In this document: piece by piece, positions 34,177-46,893 of the stretch
Layout: every line of letters starts with the position of its first letter
How positions within the stretch are numbered: position 1 is the first letter of the stretch
Source of the DNA: Chlorops oryzae
Lineage: Eukaryota; Arthropoda; Insecta; Diptera; Chloropidae
Length of the DNA: 64,000 bases
Direction of reading: 5' to 3'
NCBI GenBank assembly: GCA_020466095.1
Contig: CM035807.1
Location: 24,365,881 to 24,429,880 of the forward strand
Notes under the pieces: model-generated
Database searches by the model: none
The model's input: only the letters and a program-made list of their open reading frames with translations
Told to the model about the DNA's origin: nothing
Made by a program: the position numbers and the translations under genes

Positions 34177-37100
34177 AAATGCCTATAGACATCATTATCA
34201 GTAGACATCGATGATGTTTCGTATTTGAATTTCGAATTCTTGAGTGAAAAAATCGCTGGGTGAATCAATGGCTCGTCTTTATGAAAGTTAGACTAGAGAG
34301 TTATGACTAGAGTCAATCGAGATAAAGCTTTATAACCTAATCTGAAACTCATAGGTCAATTATTCTCTATGCATATAAAGCTAAGCAATTGCTCAAAAAC
34401 AGTCGAGAAAATGGTCTGATATCATTTGTATGCAGACGAACCAATATCTAGCGAACGTTCTTGAAACTACATTGAGGTATCCAATAGGTTATCATGACTT
34501 TTTGATGGGCGTAGGGAATTCAAAAGGAAAAGTTCACCATCTATTTATAATAAAAAGTGTTTAAAACAACTGGGCTCAATCCGCACACTTTCTTGTCTTA
34601 AACTAATAATTATTTTGTTGCTTAAGCGCAGAAGGTTCACATTAAAGTAAAAAGTTTAATCAGCCATCGAAGACTGGGAGCCTTGTTTTGAACCAGTCGA
34701 ACTAGACCAACATAAATAAAATTACGCACAGCCAATTTCCGTCCAAAAACCTAATCAAAAACACCATCGGAACATTTCGGAAAGGACAACCGAATCCAAT
34801 CAGAATGTAATCCAATTGTCGAACGCCTTAAATGAGTCGTCAAGGGGCAAGAAAACATCAAATTATTCAAAAGATTAGCTGCGATTATCTTTTGATGTGG
34901 AACTATCTCTATTTGCTTTATTTTTTTTTTGTTTTCTTTCAAAATAAATTACCTTGCCCCAACATCATTCAAACGCCAAAGCCATTGCGGCCGTTTCCTT
35001 GCCCGCAAAAATAGCAAAAAACCATTAATCAAATTGAATGAAATATCTCAAATAAAAAAATAAAAAAGATATTTGAAATATTTACAAAAATCTTTTCCTC
35101 GGCCCTTTTTTACGCTTTAATCGAATTTGATTCAAATCGTAAAGCTTGAAAAATTGGTTGCCCCCACATAAGCGTACCGCTTTGAGACAGTTATTAATAT
35201 CGGTTTACGATTATTGATTGTTAAGCATTAAGCACACTATTGCCTGGCAACAATGTTGCTCAACATTTAAGTTAACACACTCGTGTATTTTTGGTAAAGT
35301 AACTATGTTTAAAAGCACTCAAATGTTGACCCCCTCCTCTTAGTTTTCAATTTCATTCTCAGTTATTTCGAGCCATCCGTTCAAAGCTCTTTCTTTCACT
35401 TTCACTAATACCTTTCATTGCTGGCATTCTTGTCGCTTGGCGGTGGGCTGGGGGCGAGCTGGCAGAGGCGACTCTGAACGTGAGCTTGTGGGCAAACATT
35501 TTTCCACAATGTCAACAATTTTCGAAATATGTTGCCAACACCTTCGGCCGCAAAAGTGTACAAAAAATATGTAAGCAGCAAAATCGCCAGCATGCTTACA
35601 CACGATGGTCGGCAGGTCGATGGTCGATGGTTGCTGGCAAGGAATAAGAGTCCTCTCGTGTAGCAGCTTGTAAGGAGCATGTGAATTTGGCTCCATGACT
35701 CCGGCCGCATGCATTATCGTTCCCTTGCATTGCCCCACTCCGACTAATTCCCGTAGCTTTCCCCTTCGGTTTTCTTTTTGGCAATTAATTAAAAAGTGCT
35801 GCTTTGTAAAATTCTCGAGATTTTTTTCTTTCCTTTATTTTTTCTTCATTTATTTTGTGTGTTTGCTTTCGTATTTTTACTATTTCTTGTTGTTGTTGTT
35901 GTTCTGTTTGGTTGGCATGTTTGTTTGTTTTTCTGCCATCTAGCAATAAACTGAATTAGTTGCACTCCATCACTCCGCCGCAATGTTGTTTTTTCACACG
36001 AGAGGCAGCCCAATTTTTTTTTTGTTGTTGTTGTTGTTACTGTTGTTGATTTTCTTGTAGTAGTTGGTCGAGTCGTTATTGTTGTTGTCATTTCGATGTG
36101 AGCCTTTGTTTCTTTTTTTTTTTTTTTTGGTTCCAACTATTGGTACAATAAACACGAAGAGCAACAACAGCAACAAAAACAAGACGAGCCGAAAAAAGTT
36201 TTGCTTGCCGCCGGATGCGGATGTGTCGGCATCTCGAATGGTTTTTGTGGTGCTTTTGAGCGTTATAGCATTTTCGTATTGTTTTTCTGCTTAGTATTTT
36301 TAGCAAATTGCACAAAAGTGAACGAAAAAAAATATAAAAAAATACGAAAAAATAAACAAAAAACAAGAAAAAAATGCAGTCTGCTTTTGAGCTCAACAAC
36401 GGTCGAAAATTTCTTTGAATTTGTTTGAAAAATCAATAAAGTTTCGCTGTTTCTTTTTCAACGTTCTCGAATCGAATTTTTGGCCGAAATTTGTGTTCTT
36501 TGTTGTAGTTGTTGTTATTTTTATTTATTTATTTTATGTTTTTTTTTTGACATTTCAGGCTCTTGTCAATTGGCAAAAAAGTTTTAAATTCAAAGCTTTG
36601 GCCAACGATACGGACCGAAAGTAACGAGTTATGGTAAAAAGCATCGAAATTCGTTCGATATCACGTTTGTTTCCCACGTACTGAAAGGCTATTTGCAACT
36701 TTTCTATTTGTTTTCGTCTTGTGTAAATGGCGCTGCGGATATTGTGTAACTTTCTTTTTTTTTTTTTAGTTTTTTTGTGTTTTTTCCCCAAATTACTCAG
36801 AAATTGTTGCTAATGGTTTTTTGAGTGGTCGTTTTCCGAGCCCATATGACGATGCAAGTTGCAGGAGGCGATAAAAAGGAAGAGACATGGGAGAGAAGGT
36901 CATTTATGAGGAGAGTATTGATTGCATTTTTCAAATTTATTTTGCAAAAAAATAAAACAAAAAAACCCTTTAAAAAATCGAAGAAATTCGCTTGTGTATT
37001 TAAAAGGATCTTCAAATTACAGTCAAGCCTACAAAAGCTTTATTTCAAGCGATCGCTTTGCCATTTGTCCTCTTAAGGACGTTGTTCACGTAATGTGACA

Positions 37101-37416
37101 TTCATTTTCGTTGATTTCTCTTAACGTTTAGTCGACTTTCAAATTGACTTACAAATTTTAAAATATTATTTTCTTTCTAATAAAACATTTAATTTTTTAT
37201 AATTATTGTCCCGGTAGGCAGTTGAACTTACGAATTCATTGGGACAAAGTGGTTTGATGAAACAGGGACGAAGATCATTAGAAGGATGGTATGCGGAAAA
37301 TCCAAATGAACCCGACATTCCATGAAAATAATACAAGAATCAGATTTCGAAGGCTTACATTGACCTGTAGTTTATCCTATTATCTCTAGTAATTCCTCAC
37401 ATTTTAACTACTCTTA
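34177..37416. other. Unannotated intron DNA
   Basis: It has strong T/TTG and A/AAC low complexity (35820-36180, 36340-36600, 36740-36790). The GC-richer 35400-35780 has no recognisable gene. Confidence 0.45.
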
Positions 37417-38133
37417 GAGGCTGTTTCCACTATAGCCGCAACTTGCTTTCGCATCTTCAAGATGCGAATTTTTGAGATTGTTGTTTCCATTAGCATTTTG
37501 CATGTAGCATCTTTAAAATCAGCTGATTTTTGTTTACAATCGAAATGCGTATGTCCAGCATACTCGCTCACCTTCATTTTTTTCATTGAAACAAAGGAAT
37601 TTTATAAATTTTATTATAATTTGAAATGGTTTTCTTTCATTTCTTCTTGGTTTCCACCGCCATTTTTGTTGAAAATTTCTGAAAGGCTGGTTATTCATAT
37701 ATGTTTCAATAGATATGTGCTGTTAAAATCGATAGATAATCGGAAAAAATCGCATCTTTTAAAGATGCGAAGAAGATGCGGTTCAGCATATAACAACAAT
37801 TGCATGTGTAGTAGATAAGTATATTATAAAGTACTAAGTATATAAAATAGTACACATAATACATATTTTAATAATTCGTTGAGTTGACATTGGTTCTTAC
37901 CAATTACGCACTAGTCTGTACTTACCATAACAATAAGCAAGCTAACACGCTCTAATGTGCTGTAACCTTAAGTGATGAGAAAAAGGAGACAGAATAAAAG
38001 TGACTACACTGCAGTTCGGTTGTGTTTTATTAAAGTTTACTCGGCTACTTCACATGTATATTCATACGGCATCTTTTCGCATCTAGCCGAAATGCTGAAA
38101 GATGCAAGATGCGGCTATAGTGGAAACGGCCTC
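37417..38133. mobile_element. Harbinger-like non-autonomous element, 717 bp
   Basis: Termini GAGGCTGTTTCCACTATAGC and GAGGCCGTTTCCACTATAGC (read inward) match in 28 of 30 bases. TTA flanks both sides (37414-37416, 38134-38136), the target preference of PIF/Harbinger. The interior has two small hairpins built on CGCATCTT (37450-37466 and 37751-37769) and many further GCATCTT copies near both ends. No transposase is recognised. Confidence 0.8.
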
Positions 38134-38136
38134 TTA

Positions 38137-41100
38137 GACTAGTCATTAAAGTCCCCGAACTGCTCCCTTTCAATCTGCAGATCAATGCCTTTAACTGTCG
38201 TTTTGACCATTTATCTTTCATTGATAAATAAAAATTGACTCCCACATTTAACTGTTCCACGAGTAGACCTCCTCTGGTCAATTAGAGGTCAATTGTCCCA
38301 TTTTTACCAGGTGGTCTAATTTTTTAACAACACTTCTTTTAGACCACTTGTGGCTATTCAAGGTCGAATCAATTGCGATATATAAAATAATCTACATTTT
38401 GACTAGTCACATTCGAAGTAATCTCAGAGTACTCCTTTCTAGTAAGTTGACCTCTTCATTACTAGAGTGTTCCCATTAAGACATGCTGTTCATTTATTGA
38501 TTCATTTTCATGATAATAAGTTTAGTCCGTCCTTTAAGTAGAATAACGATCTCTCTTTACAGCTGCTCGTTGGCAAGTTCCCACCGTTTTGACCCTCTGC
38601 AGCTGAGGTGGTTTTATTTTAACTGTATAACTGATTTGGGGTCTAACAGACGTTTCATCTCTGAACTGATTTCCCTCTTAAAATTCGTGATTGGCGTGCC
38701 TTTGGCCTTGTTTCTTATAAGAGCAAAAAAGGGTAAATATTTCAAAAAAAAAGCACTAGTATCGTGCAAACGCACGCAAGATTTTTTGGTTTGCGGAGTT
38801 CGTCAGACTAGGACGTCAGCTGCATAGGGGGCTAAGACGAGTCCGAATGAAAATCTTTTAATTTATGGAAATTTTTCTTTGAAAACAGCGGCCTTCGGTG
38901 CTATCGATATCAATGGTAGTATATCTCCTTCTCCAAGGCTTGCAAATTATTTCTTATAACATTTCATATTGCTGTAGATGTCTACCTCAAGTCCCACTTT
39001 ATTCACACTTTAGCACTTGTCCCAGGGCTCCGAAAAATCAAATTTTCTTAGTTTTTTTTTATATTTCGCGAGGTCTTTCTGAAATTTATTTATAGAGTTT
39101 TAAAAAATTCATGTTAAAAATCAAAAGCTTAAAAGCTTTTTTACTGCAAATCTGACATCCCGATTAAACTAAAATAATTTACCAAAAATTCACGAAAACA
39201 ATTGAAACGAAAAACAATGCGAAGAGCGGATTTTACACTTAACCTTTTAGCTTAATACTCGGAAAATAGTTGTCACATTTTTTATTTACTTACAGAATTT
39301 GAAATTCTGATTTATTGCCCAAAGGCGAAGCCAGAAAAATTGTGAAAAATTCATATCGATTCTAAAATAATTTTTTATTATTTTTTTTATTTTTACTTTA
39401 CTTTTACTTTTCATCTTTTCCATTTTGGCGCACAGTATCGGAATTAAATAAAATAATTTTTTTTTTTAACCCCCGAAAAATATGGAATTCGAGTTTGCTC
39501 TTCGCTTAATGAATCGGCGAATTCGAGACTCGTTTTTATTTTATTTCAAAAGTCGTCGCATTCGTCGATCCGGCGATCCGGCTGAGTGCGCACAAATTTT
39601 CTCGAATCGAGATCAACTTAAGCCGTCGGCATGATTTCCTACCTACTTTCGAAGATGCATTTTTCGTATAGCCCTGGCCTCTGCTCACTGCTCACTACTC
39701 ACTACTGTTGTTGTTTGTCTGGCTTTATCAGATTATCCCGAGGCGATGTAAGGCAAAAGGTAAGGCGAGGCGAGTTGTGGTTAAATTCATGCAGCCTACT
39801 TGCATAGCCGCTCCTTTGTCTTTTGAGACCTTTTGATCTTGCTTAATTCGTTATTTGTGAGTTAACGTGAAAAATATTGAATTCCACAAAAAAAAAAACC
39901 AAAAAAAAAGAAAAATGTTAAGAGGAAAGATGATTTATTTTTTCTTCCATTTTCCTGTTTATCAAGAAATTTCCTTCTCAAATTAAGTAGCATCTCCCTT
40001 CCGAGTCGTTTGCATCTTATTGTAATGGGACCTTTTTCCTCTTCGTAGCGTAAATCCTTTTCACATTTCCTCCTCTTTTTCATTTTCTATCATTTTCTTA
40101 ATAACATCTTTCTTGTGCTTTATATTCTAAATTCAAATGATTTCTGTGCATTTTCTTTTTCTTCTTTATTTTTATTTTTATTTTTTATTTATTTTTTTAT
40201 ATTTTGTTTGGTCTCGTCATTTCGACGCCCCGCTGCTTTTGTTGTACGACTGATGTCTCGTTTTGTGTTACGAATATTACATGTAGTTTTGTCTGCAGCA
40301 GAAATATTTCATGCAGCATTTACTGCATTTGCTGCATGCTGCCCCTCTCTTAAGCTGAAATAGGGTATTATGGCTTCACTCGAGGATAGCACGCCTTCGT
40401 TATTATTTCGTCGTGCTGCCTATTCATTCCGATTTTCGGATTCCGTTTTCTATTTTCCCCCTCGCAATGGGTTCATTGATGAGGCGTTTCCCCCCACAAA
40501 ACAAAACAAAAAAACAGGCAGAAACTAAAATCAGAATATCGAATGGCAAAACGTTTTTCTCCAGGCAAAGGCAACCAGGAAGCCCACTTATTAGGCATCA
40601 TTAAGCCTGGAGGACAAATGCATACTCCGTTCGATATCATCAACCGTTCATTGATTCGAAATTCGAAATCGAACTGCTCGAGAATTTTGTTAACATCAGC
40701 GTAAACGTAATTTAATTATCAGCATGAGTTTAAGAGTTCGTTTCAATATTTCCAAGCCATAATTAAGTGCTTGAACGATTTTTTATTCCAGTCAACCACA
40801 TTCTTGAGCACTTTATTTCCAGCGTGATAAAAATCTAATGGCATATGTATGCACACAACACGATGAGCTTCTCTGTGAACTATGATCATGCAGCAGGCAA
40901 CACTTCCACACGGCCGCACGGCCGCACTGCCACACGCTGCCACTTTGCTTGCCTTTTTCCATTTAATGGATAGGAAAATAGGTGTCAATTTTGTCGCCGC
41001 CATTTAAATTGCTTAACAAAATAAATTGCTGACTCCGTTGAGCAGTCAGCAGCAGTCGGTCGGTCCGACGGGTTATGTGGCTTATGGTAGAGAACCCGGA

Positions 41101-41863
41101 GCCGTAGTCGTCGGGTCTTCATCATCGTTCTGCTGCTGCGGCAGCTTTTCCGTTTTTCATTCTGGCGCATTTAAGCCGCATTCGAGGGGTCTGTGGAGTG
41201 CATGTCGTATGTATAAAAATTCTATTTTTATTATGCATAGAGCTTGAATCGTCGGGGTCCCCCATTGAGCCTAGAGCGGTTAATTGACACCATCATCGTC
41301 ACTTTCAGGCACAAACAATCCGTTTTGAATTTAAGCCATGGAATAGTGTAGAGATTTATTTTATTTCTTTCTTATTTCTTTGTTTTTTTTTTTATCATAA
41401 ATTGTTTAATCCGACGTCTCTGTTCTTTCTGCTTTGACGCTAAGAAGCGACAACAGTGATATTGAATGTTTCCTAATCGCTGGGCAACACTTTTAGTTTC
41501 CTTTTAGTTACCTTTTTCTTTTCGAGAAACAAAAATGCGTCATCAAGAGTAAAGGTCGATAAGTATGCAAAGAAAAGGTTCAAAATTTAAATAAAATATT
41601 TAAAAGACTTAAGCCAGGGGTTAGTCTTGTGACTATTTGTGTTCCCTCGGCAGTGCTGGTGCTTTTTCAACAGCTCCGAGGCAGGCACGTATGAAGAAAA
41701 GTACTTATTTCTCAAGGGATTTAAAGACTTTTAAATTATGAATCGGAAAAAATTTTCCCATGTTTCTTCGTGATCGTTTTTGTTCTTCTAAATCAAAAGA
41801 CAGCTCCATTTGACAGAGTGAGTTAGGCAGCCTAAATATATGTATACTTTGTCAGCAATATTT
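38137..41863. other. Unannotated intron DNA
   Basis: No paired element ends or gene. TCGATCCGGCGATCCGGC (near 39568) is a short tandem; T-rich low complexity lies at 40150-40205. The more complex 40380-41340 might be regulatory (inference only). Confidence 0.45.
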
Positions 41864-42205
41864 CTTAACCCTTTACTGCATGATATATCAAATAAGCGGA
41901 TTAAATTGTTTTTTCCTATAAATGGTTTTATTAACCCTTTACCGCATGATATATTAAATAATCGGCAATTTTTTTTTCGTTGTAAATGATTTTATTAACC
42001 CTTTTGAAGACGAAATATTAAAGACGAGTAATTGGAAAAAATATTTTTTCCTTGTAAATGCTTATATTAACCCTTTACTGCATGGTATATTAAAAAAGTG
42101 GCATAAAGTTTTTTTTTCTTAAATGTAAATGTTTCTAGGCTTCAAAAATATTTAATTCAATAATTTATCGTTTTTCACCATCTTCCTATACCATAAAGGG
42201 TTAAG
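41864..42205. mobile_element. Minisatellite-bearing element, 342 bp, copy 1
   Basis: It opens CTTAACCCTTTACTGCATG and closes CATAAAGGGTTAAG, giving inverted ends. Inside, units starting TTAACCCTTT begin at 41865, 41931, 41995 and 42067 (64-72 bp). Each has TGCATGATATATTAAA near its start and GTAAATG(G/A)TTTTA near its end. A second element of the same build is at 45649-46893. Confidence 0.65.
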
Positions 42206-42225
42206 AACCCCCATTGAACAGTAGC

Positions 42226-42258
42226 ACCAAAGACCTTATAACTTATAAGGTCTTTGGT
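42226..42258. repeat. 33-bp near-perfect palindrome
   Basis: ACCAAAGACCTTATAA, a single C, then the exact reverse complement. GTAGCACC directly precedes/overlaps the left arm (42222-42228 region) and GTAGCACCC follows the right arm, so the palindrome lies between short direct repeats. Confidence 0.9.
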
Positions 42259-42307
42259 AGCACCCACTATTAACAATAGAGCTGGAAAACAAGTTATAGC
42301 TGCGACC

Positions 42308-42362
42308 ATCGATAGTCTCGATAGTCTCTAGTCTGGAATATCGATAGTATCGATAGCGATAG
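42308..42362. promoter_or_regulatory. CGATA / DRE-type motif cluster, part 1
   Basis: Several GATAGT copies and three ATCGAT cores, including exact TATCGATA at 42339 and 42348. TATCGATA is the DRE bound by DREF, and clustered CGATA is bound by BEAF-32 in Drosophila. Binding here is inference. Confidence 0.5.
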
Positions 42363-42963
42363 TACTACCGGAAGAAATATTTTAACATTTAAACTAATTC
42401 CATTGGCAAATTGCTAGTGATTTCAATAAAGCATGTTTGAGCTGTTTAACATTTCGATTTCAACCATTTGAAAGTTTTAAATTTAAAAAATTAATGGTGG
42501 TCGTATAATAATTTAATAAAATACTGTGCATATATGCACTTATACTTATAAGTATCCCTCCTCATTTAATATCACGTGGTAATACAAGAAGCCGAATTTT
42601 AAAACCATTCTTACACAATTCTCCATACTTTATAACCAGCACTGATACTAGGCAGTATTTTGGTGACTCTTTTCCCTTGGATATTGAAAAAAATCTCTTT
42701 ATTTCTGTTTTCTTTATGAAAGTGATCAGTAAAAATCCCTTGTAAACATTTGAAGTGATTTTTGGTTAAATTTAAAATCGAACAAATCCCTCAAAACGGA
42801 AAAAAGCCCTCGTTCTGGCATCAGTGCATAGAAAAATTTTTTAGTGTGACGCCTTTAATTCTCATTTGATTTATAAAATGGGACAATTAAGACTGGCAGA
42901 ATTTATGAAGATTTTCACGACGTGATGAAGGAAGATTGTGTGTAAGTTTGTCTTGTTGTCAGT

Positions 42964-43335
42964 AATCGATAGGTACAATAATCGAATTTTTCAATAATCG
43001 GTAGGTTCAACAATCGATAGTTCGATAATATATCGTTTATTTAATCGATAGTAAAATTATCGATACGTTTAATAATCGATAGTTTCAATGGTCGATATTT
43101 TCAACAATCGATATTTCTGATAATAGATTCTTGAATCGATATTATCCATTATCGATAATTTTGACAATTGATAATTTTGATAATCGAAAGATGAATTTTC
43201 GAGCGGATCTCGCAGTTATCTAAATAAAGGCATTTTTAGGAATCTGTCCATTTCAAAAAGAAGAAAGCCCTCTGTCACAGCCAGCACCACCTTCACAAAG
43301 CTAAAGTAAATGTTCATGAATCAAAACTATCGATA
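42964..43335. promoter_or_regulatory. CGATA / DRE-type motif cluster, part 2
   Basis: About a dozen tandemly spaced AATCGATAG-like motifs from 42964 to 43190, with eight exact ATCGAT cores, plus one TATCGATA at 43328. Exact TATCGATA also at 43058 and 43150. Spacing of 15-30 bp with TTCAA/TTTAA linkers suggests a degenerate minisatellite as well as a possible binding platform. Confidence 0.5.
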
Positions 43336-45648
43336 GTCTTTTAAGAATCATTCATGAAGCTATTGCCGTGGCCTGCTGGGACTGAATTATGCCATTGAAG
43401 ATGAGGGTTTCTAGTTCACTTACTTAAAGAGCTCTTCGAAATACAGTAGAGGCTCACAAAGAGATTCGATGTGCCCAGAAATTTTTAATGTTATAAATTA
43501 GATGAAAATAAAATAAAATAAATTTAAATTAAATAATCAACCGCAATAAAAGAAAATCAAAGTGGCTCTAATGGTCCATCTGTACCGTATTTGAATTTCT
43601 ATCTAAGAGTCCTCAACAAGAGCAACAACAACAAGTTAAAATGGATATTTTTCATAAGACCATAAAGCAATATAAATACGATATTAGGAAAACATGTTAA
43701 GAACACATAAGCCCCAAATGACTGGCCATAAATTGATCGACCAGTGTAAATATGAGATATCCTTCGACAAAATATATAATTCACATAAGTGGACGATTAG
43801 AATTGATGCGACTCAATTCGGAATATGCTCCTCGCAATAAACTCAACAACAACGAGATGAAAAATATCGAGATAATCAAATTCTGTAGGCTTTAGTGTAT
43901 CCATCGAATGAACATTGAAGCAGCATCCTTTATTGGCACAATAAAATGGGCAAAACAAAACAAAACAAAACAAAATAGAAAAGGACGTTATTGACGCTGA
44001 AATCATCAATGCCAGCTGAAGTGTGCCAATTTTTTTTCAATTTGCTTAGCAAAAACAAAAGGAAACATCGAGGCATATGGCATATGTGGCATATATGGCA
44101 TGGCTATCGCAATCGCGCCGAATGGGCATGAGCAACAAAATGAACATTGCTTTATGGTGATTAAATTTACAAGCGGAATGAATTTTATATTTTAACAACA
44201 TCGAAATCGTAGGAGTGGAACAAAAGAAGATCTATAGAACGGGAGGGAGAAAAAAGGAAATTGTAAATGGATTCGGGAAGGTACGAGTGTCTAAAAGCAA
44301 TTGCGCGAGGCTACGGCAGCAGATCCTTTCGAACAAAAGTGCTCATTACATATGTAAATTCTCATTTTAATTTAGCGCATGACTTCACAATGGACGGAAT
44401 AAGTTGGCACCAGACGCGCTCTCGTCGTGCGTGTTGCGTCCATTCGCTTAAGGACATCGATGGTGATGGTGCTATACATCAATATTGTCCACTCTCGATA
44501 GCGGTTCGTGTAGAGTTTTTTTTTTTTTTTCTATTGTGACGAAGTAAATTTGTCACGTCACAGCCAGGGGAGAAATGAGGAAAAACTCAGATGGAATTGT
44601 TTTTTATGAAAAAAAAAAGGATATACTGGACCCTGGACCAATAGCGGAATAATTGAACAATTTCGATTCGTTCTTTGTGTATGCATTAATTGGGTATTAT
44701 TGTTGGTCTTTCATGTCGGTATTTTGCCTTGGAGCGTTTTAATCAAAGCGAAACATTCGCCTTCAAGCCCACTCATATCTGTATATATGTATCTACTTAC
44801 ATATGTGCATATGAATATGTGTGTATGAAGATATGTTTGGGCATATTTTTTCTTAACGACAAACTGTCAACAATCGCTTTGTCTGCATCTGATATCGGAT
44901 CAGCAGTATTTCAGCTTCGAAGTTGGACGAAATTTCTTGATTGCTGCTTTTGGTATGTTGCCAATAAATGTATGCATGTTGTGTGTGGAAGTTTTCATCC
45001 AACTGTAACTGTAGGCCCCCTCGAAACCTATTAAAATTCACATACGGTTTTATCGGTGCGGTGTGTTGAGTTATAAATGCTATGCTATGCCGCCGTTGCA
45101 CCAGTTCGCTGTAACGACGTGTTCGCATGATGTCTTCTTTTGATGAAACGTGTTGTCTGTTGCATGTAAATGCGAGACATGATGCTACTAAACGTTGCTT
45201 GTTAAAATTTTAAATGGGTAACAAAACACTGGTTTCACAGCGCGCACACACACGTTCAATAACGAACGTGTTCTCGCACAACTGCACAGTGGGACGATGA
45301 TTAGAAATTATTTGAAATTCAAACAAAAAAAAATTTTTTTTTTTTGGGCTTATGCATATTCAATGAAGTACACAGGATGCTCTAAAAAGTAGTTCAACAC
45401 CGTGGAGTGGGAATAGTTTGAGGACAGTCGAAGTTGACATAAATGGCATAGAAAAAGTTTTCATTCTACCTATATGAGCATAAAGAATGTTTGAAATCGA
45501 AATTTTCGAATTCTTATCATGTGGCTGAAATCAGTGTTTAACAATGGGTCCCACTGTTCGCATTCAAAGAAATTGAGTATAATCCATGAGAATGGTAAAT
45601 GACGATTTCATTTTGAAATGAAATATGGTAAATATTATTTCGAACATT
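43336..45648. other. Unannotated intron DNA
   Basis: TACAGTAGAGGCTCACAAAG at 43442 looks like a single pogo-type end without a partner. CATATGGCATATGTGGCATA near 44080 is a short tandem. No gene. Confidence 0.4.
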
Positions 45649-45942
45649 CTTAACCCTTGACTGGACCATATACATACATATTAAAAAAGCTGGAAACATT
45701 TTTTTCGTAGTAAATGGTTTTATTAACCCTTGACTGCATAATGTATTAAATATTTGGAAGGCAATGTTTGTGTTGTAATCGGTTTTATTAACCCTTTACC
45801 GCATGATATAAGTATTAAATACTTAATTGGAAACATTTTTTGCTGTAAATGGTTTATTAACCCTTTGCACTATAATATACTGCATAATTGGGAAAATTTG
45901 TTTCGCTGTAAATGGTTTTGTTAACCCTTTTATATAGCATTA

Positions 45943-46817
45943 AGTAGAGGAAGTGCGGGTAATATGGTATACCTAATAGTTTTTTGCCGCCAACAACTAC
46001 AATTTTTATCTGATTAAAATACTGTTGAACTATTGATATAATATGAATGTTAGGCACACACTACGTTAACTGTTTAAGCGTTGGGGCTCCTTGTTTTTGA
46101 CATATTTATTAATATAATATATAAAAAAAACTCGAATATCGGCAATTGCAAAATTTGGAGGGTAATGTGGTACACCAGGTCTGGTAATGTGGTATAGTAT
46201 ACAACACACCTGTAAATAATTTTTTTTCTTCTAATAAATAAGTTGTGGTTTATGTTTTATTTATTTATTTATGTTTTTAGAAAGATAAAAGATTATTTGC
46301 AAGAATTGCAAAGAAAAATGGCACTGCGATTTGGAATACATTTTTCATGAGCCCAATCGAGCTCGCATTGCAGACATGTGACCCATGCTATAATAACTGC
46401 ATCGTCCCCATAGGCTTTATCGCCATAATTACACACAGCTTCTTTTGTTGGTGGAAAATCCGAAAATTCCTCACCTGTTCTATCGGTAGCCTATACCACA
46501 ATACCCGCACTCGTGTTGATTCAAAGAAATACTGATTTTCAAGAAAGTATTAATTTTTTTTAAACTACGATTTATACCCTGCTTTAAGAAAACAGTTTCT
46601 TGTTACATAAACGTAAGCTTCATGAAGTTTAAAAAAATTTTTAAATTAAAAAATTCAGTTTTTATTTGAGCAAAATAAAAAACTGTCTTGCTTTCATAGT
46701 TCTATTAAAACCTGAAGCTATTAAGCGTAGTTCCGTTAACCCTGTGTGTTTAGTTAAAGAGAAAAGCTACTATACCACATTACCCGCCTATACCACATAA
46801 CCCGCCCTTACTCTACT
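45943..46817 (-). mobile_element. pogo/Tigger-like DNA transposon remnant, 875 bp
   Basis: Inverted ends AGTAGAGGAAGTGCGGGTAA and AGTAGAGTAAGGGCGGGTTA (read inward) match in 25 of 29 bases and are flanked by TA (45941-45942, 46818-46819). The subterminal motif GGTAATGTGGTATA occurs three times in each orientation (45959, 46161, 46183; reversed near 46491, 46771, 46789). A minus-strand C-terminal transposase remnant lies at 46293-46490. Confidence 0.75.
46293..46490 (-). pseudogene. Transposase C-terminal zinc-finger remnant
   Basis: The minus-strand frame encodes 65 residues before TAA. It begins ATDRTGEEFSDFPP and then shows a Cys/His pattern: an early VCNYGDKAYGDD, WVTCLQCELDWAHEKC, and a final FLCNSCK. 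Cys-X2-Cys, Trp-X-His-X2-Cys and Cys-X2-Cys in this order are like the PHD-type finger found at the C-terminus of many insect pogo/DDE transposases (family knowledge). A stop (TAG at 46493-46491) and loss of the catalytic part upstream mark it as a fragment. The first Cys pair is incomplete (only one Cys). Confidence 0.65.
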
Positions 46818-46893
46818 TATTAAAAAAGTGAAAAAACAATTTTGTTTTTTTTATCAGAAACCGCATTTGGGTTTGTATACGGTAAAGGGTTGG

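Larger units (their letters stand above)
45649..46893. mobile_element. Minisatellite-bearing element, copy 2, interrupted
   Basis: It opens CTTAACCCTTGACTGG and has units at 45650, 45723, 45788, 45857 and 45921 (64-73 bp). The 875-bp TA-flanked element splits the fifth unit; the TTAAAAAAGTG that normally follows in a unit resumes at 46820. It closes near GGTAAAGGGTT. Without the insertion it is about 368 bp, close to copy 1. Confidence 0.6.

Noticed and set aside
43442..43560. pogo-like element starting CAGTAGAGGC
   Set aside because: Only one end is visible; no mirrored terminus found nearby.
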